Assembly (NCBI RefSeq): GCF_003732265.1
Contig: NZ_MOBK01000001.1
Location: forward strand, 372,001 to 436,000
Source of the DNA: Pseudomonas brassicacearum
Lineage (GTDB): Bacteria; Pseudomonadota; Gammaproteobacteria; Pseudomonadales; Pseudomonadaceae
Reading direction: 5' to 3'
Length of the DNA stretch: 64,000 bases
Positions 23,996 through 34,361 of the stretch are shown in pieces. Each line of letters opens with the position of its first letter. Position 1 is the first letter of the stretch. The notes beneath the pieces are model-generated. The model was not told the origin of the DNA. It saw only the letters and a list, made by a program, of their open reading frames with translations, and made no database searches. The position numbers were made by a program, and so were the translations under genes.

Positions 23996-24148
23996 ATGAA
24001 CTACGCCACTTATTACCGTTACGACAGTTTTACCGCCTGGCGATTTACCAGCCTCCGCTCGGGACAGCCTGCCGCCTCCGATCGGTCACCCACAGGTGGC
24101 AAGCACACACACGCAGCCAATCCGGCCAATTGTCGAACACCCCAGTAG
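23996..24148 (+). CDS. Second aromatic-rich leader-type ORF before DAHP synthase
   Basis: A 50-aa frame from ATG 23996 behind GAGG. It begins MNYATYYRYDSFTAWRFTS, with four Tyr, two Phe and one Trp in 19 residues, then loses that bias. It lies after the attenuator terminator and 48 bp before the synthase ATG. It could be a second, translational, sensor of aromatic aminoacyl-tRNA. A hairpin GCGGG-N6-CCCGC lies between it and the synthase. Translation is inferred from composition and ribosome site. Confidence 0.55.
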   Translation: MNYATYYRYDSFTAWRFTSLRSGQPAASDRSPTGGKHTHAANPANCRTPQ

Positions 24149-24196
24149 GGCCGAGCACGCGGGAACGAACCCGCCGCCAGCCCAGGAAGCCATGCC

Positions 24197-25285
24197 ATGA
24201 ACTCGTCCGTCTCTGCTCTGCCGCTGTCCACCTTGAACCCTGCCAATGAAACGCTGACCCTGCGTCTGCCCAGCTCATTGCAACTCAAGCAGCAACTGCC
24301 CCTCAGCAACGCCCTGACTCGCCAGGTCGCCGCTCACCGCGACGCGGTCCGCGCGATCCTCAACGGTGAAGACTCCCGTTTGCTGGTGATCGTCGGTCCT
24401 TGCTCGATTCACGACCCGCAGTCTGCCCTCGAATACGCCGCTAACCTTGCCCGACTTGCCACCGACGTCAGCGATCAAATGCTGCTGGTGATGCGCGCCT
24501 ACGTCGAAAAACCGCGCACCACGGTCGGCTGGAAAGGCCTGGCCTACGACCCGCATCTGGATGGCAGCGATGACATGGCCGGCGGTTTGACGCTGTCGCG
24601 CGAGCTGATGCGCGAAATGCTCCGCCTCGGCTTGCCGATTGCCACCGAGCTGCTGCAACCCATGGCCGCTGGCTACTTCGACGACCTGCTGAGCTGGGTG
24701 GCGATTGGTGCCCGTACCACCGAATCACAGATCCACCGGGAAATGGCCAGCGGCCTGAGTATGCCGGTCGGGTTCAAGAACGGCACTGATGGCGGTGTGA
24801 CCGTGGCCAGTGACGCCATGCGTTCGGCCGCCCATCCGCATCGCCACTTCGGCGTCGATAGCCAAGGGCATCCGGCAATCATCCAGACGCCCGGCAATCC
24901 CGACACGCACCTGGTATTGCGCGGCGGACATCAGGGACCGAACTACGACCGCGACAGCGTCGGCCAGGTAAACCGCGATTTGACCCGACTGAAGATCCCG
25001 GCGCGGATCATGGTCGACTGCAGCCACGCCAACAGCGGCAAAGACCCGGCGCGGCAACCGGCGGTGTTCAATGACGTGCTTGAACAACGCCTGCAAGGTG
25101 ATCGCTCGCTCATCGGGATGATGATCGAGAGTCATCTGTTCGAAGGTTGCCAGCCCTTGAATCCAACGTTGCGCTACGGCGTCTCGGTGACCGATGGCTG
25201 CCTAAGCTGGAACGGGACCGAGGAATTGTTGCGCCAGGCCGCCGACCGGCTTCGCGCGCAACGCGGGCAAATGCCAGTCGGCTAG
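24197..25285 (+). CDS. 3-deoxy-7-phosphoheptulonate (DAHP) synthase, class I
   Basis: A 362-aa enzyme joining phosphoenolpyruvate and erythrose 4-phosphate at the entry of the shikimate pathway. The type I AroF/G/H signature is clear: LLVIVGPCSIHDPQSALEYA, MRAYVEKPRTTVGWKGLAYDP, ARTTESQIHREMASGLSMPVGFKNGTDG, LRGGHQGPNYD and MVDCSHANSGKDP. The metal-binding Cys (PCS), His and Glu/Asp positions are in these blocks. The isozyme (Phe-, Tyr- or Trp-sensitive) is not determinable by eye. The mRNA leader has an attenuator and two aromatic-rich leader peptides. A tiny ATG-CCA-TGA frame overlaps its start codon. Confidence 0.95.
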   Translation: MNSSVSALPLSTLNPANETLTLRLPSSLQLKQQLPLSNALTRQVAAHRDAVRAILNGEDSRLLVIVGPCSIHDPQSALEYAANLARLATDVSDQMLLVMRAYVEKPRTTVGWKGLAYDPHLDGSDDMAGGLTLSRELMREMLRLGLPIATELLQPMAAGYFDDLLSWVAIGARTTESQIHREMASGLSMPVGFKNGTDGGVTVASDAMRSAAHPHRHFGVDSQGHPAIIQTPGNPDTHLVLRGGHQGPNYDRDSVGQVNRDLTRLKIPARIMVDCSHANSGKDPARQPAVFNDVLEQRLQGDRSLIGMMIESHLFEGCQPLNPTLRYGVSVTDGCLSWNGTEELLRQAADRLRAQRGQMPVG

Positions 25286-25299
25286 CCGGACACTGAACC

Positions 25300-25329
25300 T
25301 GTGGCGAGGGAGCAAGCTCCCTCGCCACA
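25300..25329. repeat. REP-like palindrome
   Basis: GTGGCGAGGGAGC (25301-25313) is mirrored at 25316-25328. It is one of the GTGGCGAGGG family of intergenic palindromes in this window and may also help end the DAHP synthase mRNA. Confidence 0.8.
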
Positions 25330-25610
25330 AGATAACCTCAGTATTAGTCGAAGCTTTCCGTCCATGGAACGCGACATCATTGACAGGCAAAACCGTTTCT
25401 CGAGTAGGCCATCGCAGTCAAATGCGCTGTTACAGATCAAAAGATGTCGAAACATTCCGAACAAGACCTCAACCACTTTCGAACTTTCCTACATTTTCTA
25501 TACCTTTTTCATCAGCTTACAGCGGATTCCTCATACATCGCCGAGCTGCCGGGGTGCTTTAGAGTGAGCCCATCTGCACACCTCTGAACGATCGCGAAAA
25601 AGGAATCAAC
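25330..25610. other. Upstream region of the lipase gene
   Basis: With the palindrome this gap is about 325 bp. It is AT-richer than its surroundings and ends in an AAAAAGGA ribosome site for the lipase. I see no clear gene or operator. Confidence 0.4.
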
Positions 25611-26492
25611 ATGCTACGGAACGCAACCACCCAGTACCCTATCCTGCTGGTCCACGGGCTCTTCGGCTTCGAACGTATCGGCACGACCGAATTCTTCCAT
25701 GACGTCAAGCACTCCTTGCGAAGTGCGGGGGCCAGGGTGTTCATCCCGCACCTGTCGGCTACTCATAGCAACGAAGTACGTGGTGACCAGCTATTGGCAC
25801 AGATCGAACGGGTGCTGGAAGGAACCGGCGCCAGCAAGGTCAACCTCATCGGCCACAGCCAGGGAGCATTGGCGGCACGCTATGCGGCGGCGACAGCGCC
25901 CCATGCGATTGCTTCGGTGACATCGGTCAGTGGCCCGAACCACGGCTCGGAACTGGCCGACTTCCTGCGCAAGGCGCTGACACCCGGTCGTCTTCCGGAA
26001 CATGTCGCCGCGACGGTGGCGACCCTGTTCGCCGATTTTGTGTCGTTACTCAGCGGCAACCAGCACTTGCCACAGAATGCTGTCGCCGCGCTCAATGCCC
26101 TGACCACTGAAGGCGTAGGGGCTTTCAACGACAAGTATCCTCAAGGGTTGCCGAAGACCTGGGGCGGCAAGGGCCGCGATGTGGTGAACGGCGTGCGTTA
26201 TTACTCCTGGAGCGGCACGTTTCAGGGAAACCTTCTCGATGAGGGCCTCAAAGCGCTCGATCCACTGCACGGATTCCTCCGTGCCTTCTCTCAATACTTC
26301 ACCACGGAAGCGGAGCAGAATGACGGTTTAGTCGGCCGCTTCAGCTCCCACCTGGGGAAAGTCATCCGCTCCGACTATCCGCTGGATCACCTGAGCAGCC
26401 TCGGCCATACAGGCGGCCAGAATCGAAAAGCCATCGATCCCGTGGCGTTGTATGTGCAGCATGCCGAGCGTCTGAGAAACGCGGGCCTATAA
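25611..26492 (+). CDS. Triacylglycerol lipase, family I.1-like
   Basis: A 293-aa alpha/beta hydrolase. It has the oxyanion-hole start YPILLVHGLFGFERIG (residues 7-22), the nucleophile elbow GHSQG (Ser near residue 83), a catalytic Asp in the C-terminal part (EQNDGLVGR region) and His in YPLDHLSSLGHTGG. The short length without a cleavable signal peptide resembles P. fluorescens C9/P. fragi type lipases rather than the ABC-exported AprX-linked ones. No lipase foldase gene is adjacent. Acyl triglycerides are the expected substrate; whether it is secreted is unclear. Confidence 0.85.
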   Translation: MLRNATTQYPILLVHGLFGFERIGTTEFFHDVKHSLRSAGARVFIPHLSATHSNEVRGDQLLAQIERVLEGTGASKVNLIGHSQGALAARYAAATAPHAIASVTSVSGPNHGSELADFLRKALTPGRLPEHVAATVATLFADFVSLLSGNQHLPQNAVAALNALTTEGVGAFNDKYPQGLPKTWGGKGRDVVNGVRYYSWSGTFQGNLLDEGLKALDPLHGFLRAFSQYFTTEAEQNDGLVGRFSSHLGKVIRSDYPLDHLSSLGHTGGQNRKAIDPVALYVQHAERLRNAGL

Positions 26493-26575
26493 TCCGTCCG
26501 GAACTTTGACGAGAAATAGGTCACTGAATCCGGTAGGCTCCGCACTTTACTGAATATTGAAAGGAGAATTTTCCC

Positions 26576-26857
26576 ATGGCTAAAGCCACTGCCCGTCACA
26601 TCCTGGTTGCCTCGGAAGCCAAGTGCAACGAACTCAAGGCCCAGATCGAAGGCGGCGCTGATTTCGCCGAAGTCGCCAAAGCCAATTCCACCTGCCCGTC
26701 CAGCCGTCAAGGCGGCGACCTGGGTTCGTTCGGTCCTGGCCAGATGGTCAAGGAATTCGACACCGTGGTGTTCAGCGCTCCAATCAACGTCGTACAAGGC
26801 CCAGTGAAAACCCAGTTCGGTTATCACTTGCTGGAAGTGACCAGTCGTCAGGACTGA
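26576..26857 (+). CDS. ppiC: Peptidyl-prolyl cis-trans isomerase, parvulin type
   Basis: A 93-aa single-domain parvulin (cytoplasmic, no signal). The fold signature is ATARHILVASEAKCNELK, then FAEVAKANSTCPSSRQGGDLGSFGPGQMVKEFD and GPVKTQFGYHLLEVTSRQ. AAGGAG precedes the ATG, and a terminator follows. A paralogue is at 42571. Confidence 0.93.
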   Translation: MAKATARHILVASEAKCNELKAQIEGGADFAEVAKANSTCPSSRQGGDLGSFGPGQMVKEFDTVVFSAPINVVQGPVKTQFGYHLLEVTSRQD

Positions 26858-26880
26858 TCGATCCGCCAGGCTTTACCCAT

Positions 26881-26912
26881 AACGGCCCGCCTTTTGGTGG
26901 GCCGTTGTGTTT
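26881..26912 (+). terminator. Terminator after ppiC
   Basis: AACGGCCCGCC (26881-26891) pairs with GGTGGGCCGTT (26896-26906), then TGTGTTT. Confidence 0.75.
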
Positions 26913-26993
26913 CGGATACGTTTTTAGACTGGCGAGGGATGCGCCGCTAGCGTACAAATTGTGCTTTTCGATCCTCCGGCTCTAAGGCTGACA

Positions 26994-28862
26994 ATGCGAC
27001 TGGCTTTCCCCACTTTATTGTTCACTGCCGTGGCGCTGCTATTGGGCGCCGCCGGTGTGAATGCCGCACCGCAACATGCGCTGACCGTGTATGGAGAAGC
27101 CGCGAAATATCCCGCCGGTTTCAGTCATTTTGCCTACACCAACCCGCAAGCCCCCAAGGGCGGCACGATGCGTCGCTCGGCGATTGAAATTGGCCACTTC
27201 GACCATATCCTGCCGTACATCGACAAGGGCATTGGTGTCACGCAAATCGACGGCTTGCTTTATTCGCCGCTGGCCCAGCGCTCGCTGGATGAGCCCTACA
27301 CCGTGTACGGCCTCGTCGCACAAAAGATGGAGCGCCCGGACGACGGTCTGTTCCTGCGCTTCTATCTCAACCCCAAGGCACGCTTTGCCGACGGCACGCC
27401 GATCACCGCTGAAGACGTGCGCTACACCTACAACCTGCTGATGACCCAGGGCAGCCTGCGCTATCGCACCCAATTCGCGGACGTCAAAGGCGTTGAAGTC
27501 GAATCGCCTCTGGTCGTGCGGTTCGATTTCAAAAGCAACGAAAACCGCACCCTGCCCCTCGACATCGCGACGCTACCGGTGTTTCCCGAGCATTGGTGGA
27601 AGACCCGCGACTTCGCCAACGGCGGCGGGTACGAAGCGCCTTTGGGCAGTGGTCCTTATAAGGCAGGCAAAGTCGACTCCGGTCGCAGCATCACCTTCGA
27701 GCGCGACGCCAACTGGTGGGGCAAGGATCTGCCGGTCAGCCGCGGCCTCTACAACTTCGATCACTTCAGCATCGAGTACTTCGGCGACACCGACGTCGCC
27801 CGTCAGGTGCTGCGTGGCGGCGCCTATGACTACAACCGCGAATTCTCCGCCACCGGCTATTCCATCGGCTACGAGAGCCCCGCCCTGAGCGACGGTCGCC
27901 TGCAAAAGGCGCATCTGGCGCAAGACGCACCGCAACCGGCGCAAGGGTTTGTCTTCAACTTGCAGAACCCGATTTTCCAGGATCGCCGAGTGCGCCAGGC
28001 CTTGGCCATGCTCTGGGATTTCGAATGGAGCAACCGGCAGATGATGCGTGATATGTACATCCGCCAGCAGAGTTACTTTTCCAACACCGACCTGGCGGCG
28101 CAGCACCTGCCCGATGCGGCGGAACTGGCGATTCTTGAACCGTTGCGTGGACAGATCCCCGACGAGGTGTTCACCCAGGTCTTCGCAGCGCCGAAAACCG
28201 ATGGCAGCGGCGTGATCCGCGACAAGCAGTTGCAAGCACTGGACCTGCTCGAACAAGCCGGCTGGAAACCCGATGGCGATCAACTGGTCAACGCCGAGGG
28301 CGAGCCGCTGAGCTTTACCTTCCTGGTCAGCCAGAACGGCATGGACCGATTGTTGCTGCCTTATAAGCGCACCCTGAAACAGATCGGCATCGACCTGAAC
28401 ATCCGCCGCATCGATTCGTCCCAGTACGTGAATCGCCTGATGAGCCGTGACTACGACATGATCGTTACCGGTTACCCGGTCACCACCTCCCCCGGCGGCG
28501 AACTGTTCAATTACTTCGGCTCGATCTCGGCCAACGACCCCGGCGCCAATAACTACATGGTGCTGAAGAATCCGGCGGTCGACACCTTGATCACCGGCGT
28601 GGTCCGCGCCACCTCCCAGCCGGAGATGCTGCGTTACGCCCACGCGCTCGACCGGGTGCTGCAATGGAACTACTACTGGATTCCCAACTATTACCCGCCG
28701 GGCACCTCGACGGTCTGGTGGAACCGCTTCGGTCGGCCCAACGAGCAGGCCAGCAATGACGAAGCCATCGAGAGCTGGTGGGAAATCAGCACCACGCCGC
28801 TGACCAACCAGCAAATGACGGCTGAGCAAATCAGCCGCGGCAGACCCGGAGGGCCACACTGA
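26994..28862 (+). CDS. yejA: Extracellular solute-binding protein, YejA-like
   Basis: A 622-aa periplasmic binding protein of the oligopeptide/microcin-C type importer. The signal peptide is [25 protein letters not shown] with cleavage near residue 25. The SBP_bac_5 core includes [43 protein letters not shown] and [32 protein letters not shown]. The start at 26994 gives a proper signal; an upstream in-frame start does not. It overlaps yejB by one base, so the four genes are one operon. Confidence 0.93.
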   Translation: MRLAFPTLLFTAVALLLGAAGVNAAPQHALTVYGEAAKYPAGFSHFAYTNPQAPKGGTMRRSAIEIGHFDHILPYIDKGIGVTQIDGLLYSPLAQRSLDEPYTVYGLVAQKMERPDDGLFLRFYLNPKARFADGTPITAEDVRYTYNLLMTQGSLRYRTQFADVKGVEVESPLVVRFDFKSNENRTLPLDIATLPVFPEHWWKTRDFANGGGYEAPLGSGPYKAGKVDSGRSITFERDANWWGKDLPVSRGLYNFDHFSIEYFGDTDVARQVLRGGAYDYNREFSATGYSIGYESPALSDGRLQKAHLAQDAPQPAQGFVFNLQNPIFQDRRVRQALAMLWDFEWSNRQMMRDMYIRQQSYFSNTDLAAQHLPDAAELAILEPLRGQIPDEVFTQVFAAPKTDGSGVIRDKQLQALDLLEQAGWKPDGDQLVNAEGEPLSFTFLVSQNGMDRLLLPYKRTLKQIGIDLNIRRIDSSQYVNRLMSRDYDMIVTGYPVTTSPGGELFNYFGSISANDPGANNYMVLKNPAVDTLITGVVRATSQPEMLRYAHALDRVLQWNYYWIPNYYPPGTSTVWWNRFGRPNEQASNDEAIESWWEISTTPLTNQQMTAEQISRGRPGGPH

Positions 28863-29923
28863 TGTGGGCTTACATACTGCGGCGCTTGCTGCTGATCATC
28901 CCGACGCTGGTGATTATCCTGTTGGTCAACTTCGTCATCGTCCAGGCCGCACCGGGCGGTCCGGTGGAACAGGCGATTGCGCACCTGCAAGGCATCGGCG
29001 GTGCGGCTATCGGGGGCGGGTCCGGTGAAACCATGCACGGCACCTCGCGCGCCAGCCGGGGCCTGGACCCGCAACTGATCAAGGACATCGAAAAACAATA
29101 CGGCTTCGACAAGCCCGCCCATGAGCGCCTGTGGCTGATGCTCACCAGTTACGCCCGGCTCGATTTCGGCAAGAGTTTCTTCCGTGGCGCCACCGTCACT
29201 GACCTGATCCTCGAAAAAATGCCGGTGACTATTTCCCTCGGGCTGTGGGCGACCCTGATCACTTACCTGGTGTCGATCCCCCTGGGTATCCGCAAAGCCG
29301 TGCACCACGGCAGCCATTTCGACATCTGGAGCAGCACCGCGATCATCATTGGCTACGCCATGCCGGCGTTTCTGTTCGCGATGTTCCTGATCGTGGTCTT
29401 TGCCGGCGGCACCTCGTTGAACTGGTTCCCGGTGCGCGGGCTGGTCTCTGACAACTTCGACTCGCTGTCCACCGTGGGCAAAATCGCCGACTACTTCTGG
29501 CACCTGGTGCTCCCGGTGACGTCGCTGGTAATTGGCGGTTTCGCCACCCTGACCATCCTCACCAAAAACTCGTTCCTCAATGAAATCACCCGCCAATACG
29601 TGATCACCGCCCGCGCCAAAGGCATGAGCGAACGCCGGGTGCTGTACGGGCACGTGTTCCGCAATGCGATGTTGCTGGTGGTGTCGGGCATACCGCAGGC
29701 GTTCATCAGCGTGTTTTTCGCCGGTTCCTTGCTGATCGAAGTGATTTTCTCCCTCGATGGCCTCGGCCGCATGAGCTATGAAGCCGCCGTCTCGCGCGAC
29801 TATCCGGTGGTGTTTGGCTCGCTGTTTATCTTCACGCTGTTCGGCCTGCTGATAAAACTCGTCGGCGACCTCTGCTACACCCTGGTTGATCCGCGCATCG
29901 ACTTCGCTGCGAGGAATGCCTGA
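28862..29923 (+). CDS. yejB: ABC transporter permease, YejB-like
   Basis: A 353-aa inner-membrane permease of the oligopeptide family. It starts with the typical [34 protein letters not shown] and carries the EAA loop [23 protein letters not shown] near residue 240. About six membrane helices are visible. It pairs with YejE; start and stop overlap with both neighbours by single bases. Confidence 0.94.
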   Translation: MWAYILRRLLLIIPTLVIILLVNFVIVQAAPGGPVEQAIAHLQGIGGAAIGGGSGETMHGTSRASRGLDPQLIKDIEKQYGFDKPAHERLWLMLTSYARLDFGKSFFRGATVTDLILEKMPVTISLGLWATLITYLVSIPLGIRKAVHHGSHFDIWSSTAIIIGYAMPAFLFAMFLIVVFAGGTSLNWFPVRGLVSDNFDSLSTVGKIADYFWHLVLPVTSLVIGGFATLTILTKNSFLNEITRQYVITARAKGMSERRVLYGHVFRNAMLLVVSGIPQAFISVFFAGSLLIEVIFSLDGLGRMSYEAAVSRDYPVVFGSLFIFTLFGLLIKLVGDLCYTLVDPRIDFAARNA

Positions 29924-30945
29924 TGTTCAAGCTCTCGCCGTTGGGCCGTCGCCGTTTTGAACGCTTCAAGAAAAACCGCCGGGGCTGGTGGTCGCTGTGG
30001 TTGTTCATCGGTCTGTTTGCGCTGACCCTGGGTGGCGAGTTGATCGCCAACGACAAGCCACTGGTGGTCAGCTATCAGGACCAGTTGTATTTCCCGGTGT
30101 TCAAACGCTACACCGAGCAGGCGTTCGGCGGGCAACTGCCGTTCCAGGCGGACTACCGCAGCGACTATGTGCAGAAGCTGATCAAAAAGGACGGCGGCTG
30201 GATGCTGTTCCCGCCCATCCCGTTCAGTGACGACACGCCCAACTATGACCTCAACAAACCGGCACCGAGCCCGCCCTCGAACGTGAACTGGCTGGGCACC
30301 GACGATCAGGCCCGGGATGTATTGGCCCGGGTGATTTTCGGTGCGCGCGTGTCAATCCTGTTTGCGTTGATGCTGACCTTTGTCAGCGCCCTGATCGGCA
30401 TTGCCGCCGGCGCCCTTCAAGGCTATTACGGCGGCTGGGTCGACCTGATCGGCCAGCGCTTGCTGGAAGTCTGGTCCGGGCTGCCGGTGCTGTACCTGCT
30501 GATCATCCTGTCCGGTTTTGTCGAACCGAATTTCTGGTGGTTGCTGGGGATGATGGCGCTGTTTACCTGGCTGGCGCTGGTCGACGTGGTGCGCGCCGAG
30601 TTCCTGCGCGGGCGCAACCTGGAGTACGTCAAAGCCGCCCGGGCGCTGGGCCTGTCGGATAGCAAAGTGATCGTGCGGCACATTCTGCCCAACGCGATGA
30701 ACGCGACCCTGAGTTACCTGCCGTTCATTCTGACCGGGGCGATCACCACTCTGACGGCACTGGACTTCCTCGGTTTCGGCATGCCGGCCGGCAGCGCATC
30801 CCTCGGCGAGCTGATCGGTCAGGGCAAGCAGAACCTGCAAGCGCCATGGCTGGGATTGACGGCGTTTTTCACCCTGGCGCTGATCCTTTCTTTACTGGTG
30901 TTTATCGGCGAGGCATTACGTGATGCCTTCGATCCGAGATCCTGA
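29923..30945 (+). CDS. yejE: ABC transporter permease, YejE-like
   Basis: A 340-aa second permease. The N-terminal OppC-type segment is RRRFERFKKNRRGWWSLWLFIGLFALTLGGELIAND, followed by a periplasmic stretch and the LGTDDQARDVLARVIFGARVS block typical of DppC/OppC. The EAA loop is YVKAARALGLSDSKVIVRHILPNAM. It acts with YejB as the channel. Confidence 0.94.
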   Translation: MFKLSPLGRRRFERFKKNRRGWWSLWLFIGLFALTLGGELIANDKPLVVSYQDQLYFPVFKRYTEQAFGGQLPFQADYRSDYVQKLIKKDGGWMLFPPIPFSDDTPNYDLNKPAPSPPSNVNWLGTDDQARDVLARVIFGARVSILFALMLTFVSALIGIAAGALQGYYGGWVDLIGQRLLEVWSGLPVLYLLIILSGFVEPNFWWLLGMMALFTWLALVDVVRAEFLRGRNLEYVKAARALGLSDSKVIVRHILPNAMNATLSYLPFILTGAITTLTALDFLGFGMPAGSASLGELIGQGKQNLQAPWLGLTAFFTLALILSLLVFIGEALRDAFDPRS

Positions 30946-30959
30946 CGCGGACGGTTGAT

Positions 30960-32534
<1,575 letters not shown>

Positions 32535-32552
32535 TCGCAAGACCGAGTCGCG

Positions 32553-32624
32553 GCCTTCGCGAGCAAGCCCGCTCCCACATGGGATCGCGGTCTAATGTGG
32601 GAGCGGGCTTGCTCGCGAAGAGGC
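32553..32624. repeat. Paired REP palindromes
   Basis: Inverted pair: GCCTTCGCGAGCAAGCCCGC (from 32553) and its mirror in 32595-32624, separated by about 15 bp. It lies between yejF and the next gene. Confidence 0.9.
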
Positions 32625-32659
32625 CCGCCCAGACACCAAACATTTTGGACAAGACCACC

Positions 32660-34075
32660 ATGAACACCACCGAAAGCCTAAAGGACTACCAGCGTGTCCG
32701 CCTGCTGGCAATCCGCTCGCTGTTCGAGATCATCGAGCAGTCCAGCGAAGGCACGGTGATTGTCGACCGCGATGCCAACATCGTCTGGATGAACGAGCGC
32801 TATGCCCGGCGTTTCGGCCTGGAGTCGGCGGAAGTGGCAATCGGCAAGGCCTGCGAAAGCGTAATCCCCGGCAGCTTGCTGCGTGAAGTGGTACGCACCG
32901 GACGCCCGATTTTGCTCGACATGCAAGACACGCCCAAAGAACCGCTGGTGGTCATGCGCCTGCCGATTCACGACGATGCCGGCGTGGTCATCGGCGCGAT
33001 TGGTTTTGCGTTGTTCGACGAATTGCGCAGCCTGTCGCCGATGCTCAAGCGCTACATGAGCATGCAGGAAGAACTGGCGTCGACCCGCTCGCTGCTGCGG
33101 GCACGCCAGACCAAATACAACTTCGCCCATTTCATCGGCACCAGCGCGGCCAGCCTGGAAGTCAAACGCCGGGCCCGGCGCAGTGCCAGTGCCGAGTCAC
33201 CCGTGTTGCTGCTTGGTGAAACCGGCACCGGCAAGGAGCTACTGGCCCAGGCGATTCACAGCGCTTCGCCGCGTGCGCACAAAGCCTTCGTCAGCATCAA
33301 CAGCGCGGCGATTCCAGAATCGTTGCTGGAAGCGGAATTTTTCGGCACCGCCCCCGGCGCGTTTACCGGCGCCGACCGCAAGGGCCGCGTCGGCAAACTG
33401 CAGATCGCCCAGGGCGGCACCTTGTTCCTGGATGAAATCGGCGACATGCCGCTGCCGCTGCAAAGCAAATTGCTACGGGTTTTGCAGGAAAAGGAATTCG
33501 AGCCGGTCGGCTCCAACGAGGTGATCCAGAGTGATGTGCGGGTGATCGCAGCCACTTCGACCGATCTCGAAGCAGCGATCAAACGCGGTGAGTTTCGTGC
33601 GGATTTGTATTACCGCCTCAACGTGCTGCCCATCCACGTGCCCCCCCTGCGTGATCGCCTCGACGACCTGCCGGCGCTCAGTGAAGCGATTCTGGAAGAG
33701 TTGCGCAGTCAGCATGAACTGCACCGCGAGGCGCTGGAGTTGTTGGGACAGCACGCGTGGCCGGGGAACATTCGCGAACTGCGCAACGTTTTGGAGCGGG
33801 CGGCGTTGCTCAGTGATGACCTGCTGCTGGATGCCGCAGAGATTCGTGCGGCGATTGGCACCATCACGCCGGTCGAGCGCTCGACACCGCCGATGATTGA
33901 GCCGGTTGCGCACGAGACGTTTAGCCAGGCTCGAGAGCGGTTTGACCGGCAGTTGATTGAATCTACCCTCGCGCAATGTGGGGGCAAGGTGATTGAAGCG
34001 GCGGCGCGACTGGGGCTGGGTCGGTCGACGTTGTACAAGAAGATGGTGGCGTTGGGGATTGCCGAGTCTCCATAA
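32660..34075 (+). CDS. Sigma-54-dependent activator, PAS-AAA-HTH (HbcR-like)
   Basis: A 471-aa enhancer-binding activator. Residues about 20-140 form a PAS domain (TVIVDRDANIVWMNERYARRFG). The central AAA domain has Walker A GETGTGKE (near 197), the sigma-54 loop GAFTGA, Walker B GGTLFLDEIGDMP and R-finger region. A Fis-type HTH ends it (CGGKVIEAAARLGLGRSTLYKKM). No receiver domain is present. The following permease and dehydrogenase genes have a matching -24/-12 promoter at 34289, so this protein most likely senses a hydroxybutyrate-related signal. In P. aeruginosa the similar gene next to bdhA is called hbcR. Confidence 0.88.
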   Translation: MNTTESLKDYQRVRLLAIRSLFEIIEQSSEGTVIVDRDANIVWMNERYARRFGLESAEVAIGKACESVIPGSLLREVVRTGRPILLDMQDTPKEPLVVMRLPIHDDAGVVIGAIGFALFDELRSLSPMLKRYMSMQEELASTRSLLRARQTKYNFAHFIGTSAASLEVKRRARRSASAESPVLLLGETGTGKELLAQAIHSASPRAHKAFVSINSAAIPESLLEAEFFGTAPGAFTGADRKGRVGKLQIAQGGTLFLDEIGDMPLPLQSKLLRVLQEKEFEPVGSNEVIQSDVRVIAATSTDLEAAIKRGEFRADLYYRLNVLPIHVPPLRDRLDDLPALSEAILEELRSQHELHREALELLGQHAWPGNIRELRNVLERAALLSDDLLLDAAEIRAAIGTITPVERSTPPMIEPVAHETFSQARERFDRQLIESTLAQCGGKVIEAAARLGLGRSTLYKKMVALGIAESP

Positions 34076-34105
34076 AGAGACATACATCTCCATTGTTAGA
34101 CAGAC

Positions 34106-34190
34106 CATCGCGAGCAGGCTCGCTTCCACAGTTTGACCGAGTTACCCATGAGAACGCAGTCCCCCTGTGGGAGCGAGCCTGCTCGCGATG
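34106..34190. repeat. Paired REP palindromes
   Basis: CATCGCGAGCAGGCTCGCTT (from 34106) is mirrored by 34165-34190. It lies between the activator gene and the sigma-54 promoter. Confidence 0.9.
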
Positions 34191-34288
34191 AGGCAATCAC
34201 CTCAAAACAAGTCTCAATGAAGAGACAACCCTCTCAAACACTCATCCAAAACAAACCAAATATTCTTATATTTCAATGACATAACCAT

Positions 34289-34305
34289 CTGGCACGAATC
34301 TCGCT
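34289..34305 (+). promoter_or_regulatory. Sigma-54 (-24/-12) promoter for the hydroxybutyrate genes
   Basis: CTGGCACGAATCTCGCT matches the consensus YTGGCACG-N4-TTGCW except for one base. It is 57 bp before the permease start and immediately downstream of a sigma-54 activator gene. Confidence 0.82.
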
Positions 34306-34361
34306 ATAGCCTTCCTCCACAACGATCTACCCTACAAAAATAACAATCCAGGAGACACACC

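Noticed and set aside
24158..24176. Second attenuator hairpin before DAHP synthase
   Set aside because: The hairpin has no T tract, so it is not an intrinsic terminator; a translational role cannot be excluded.
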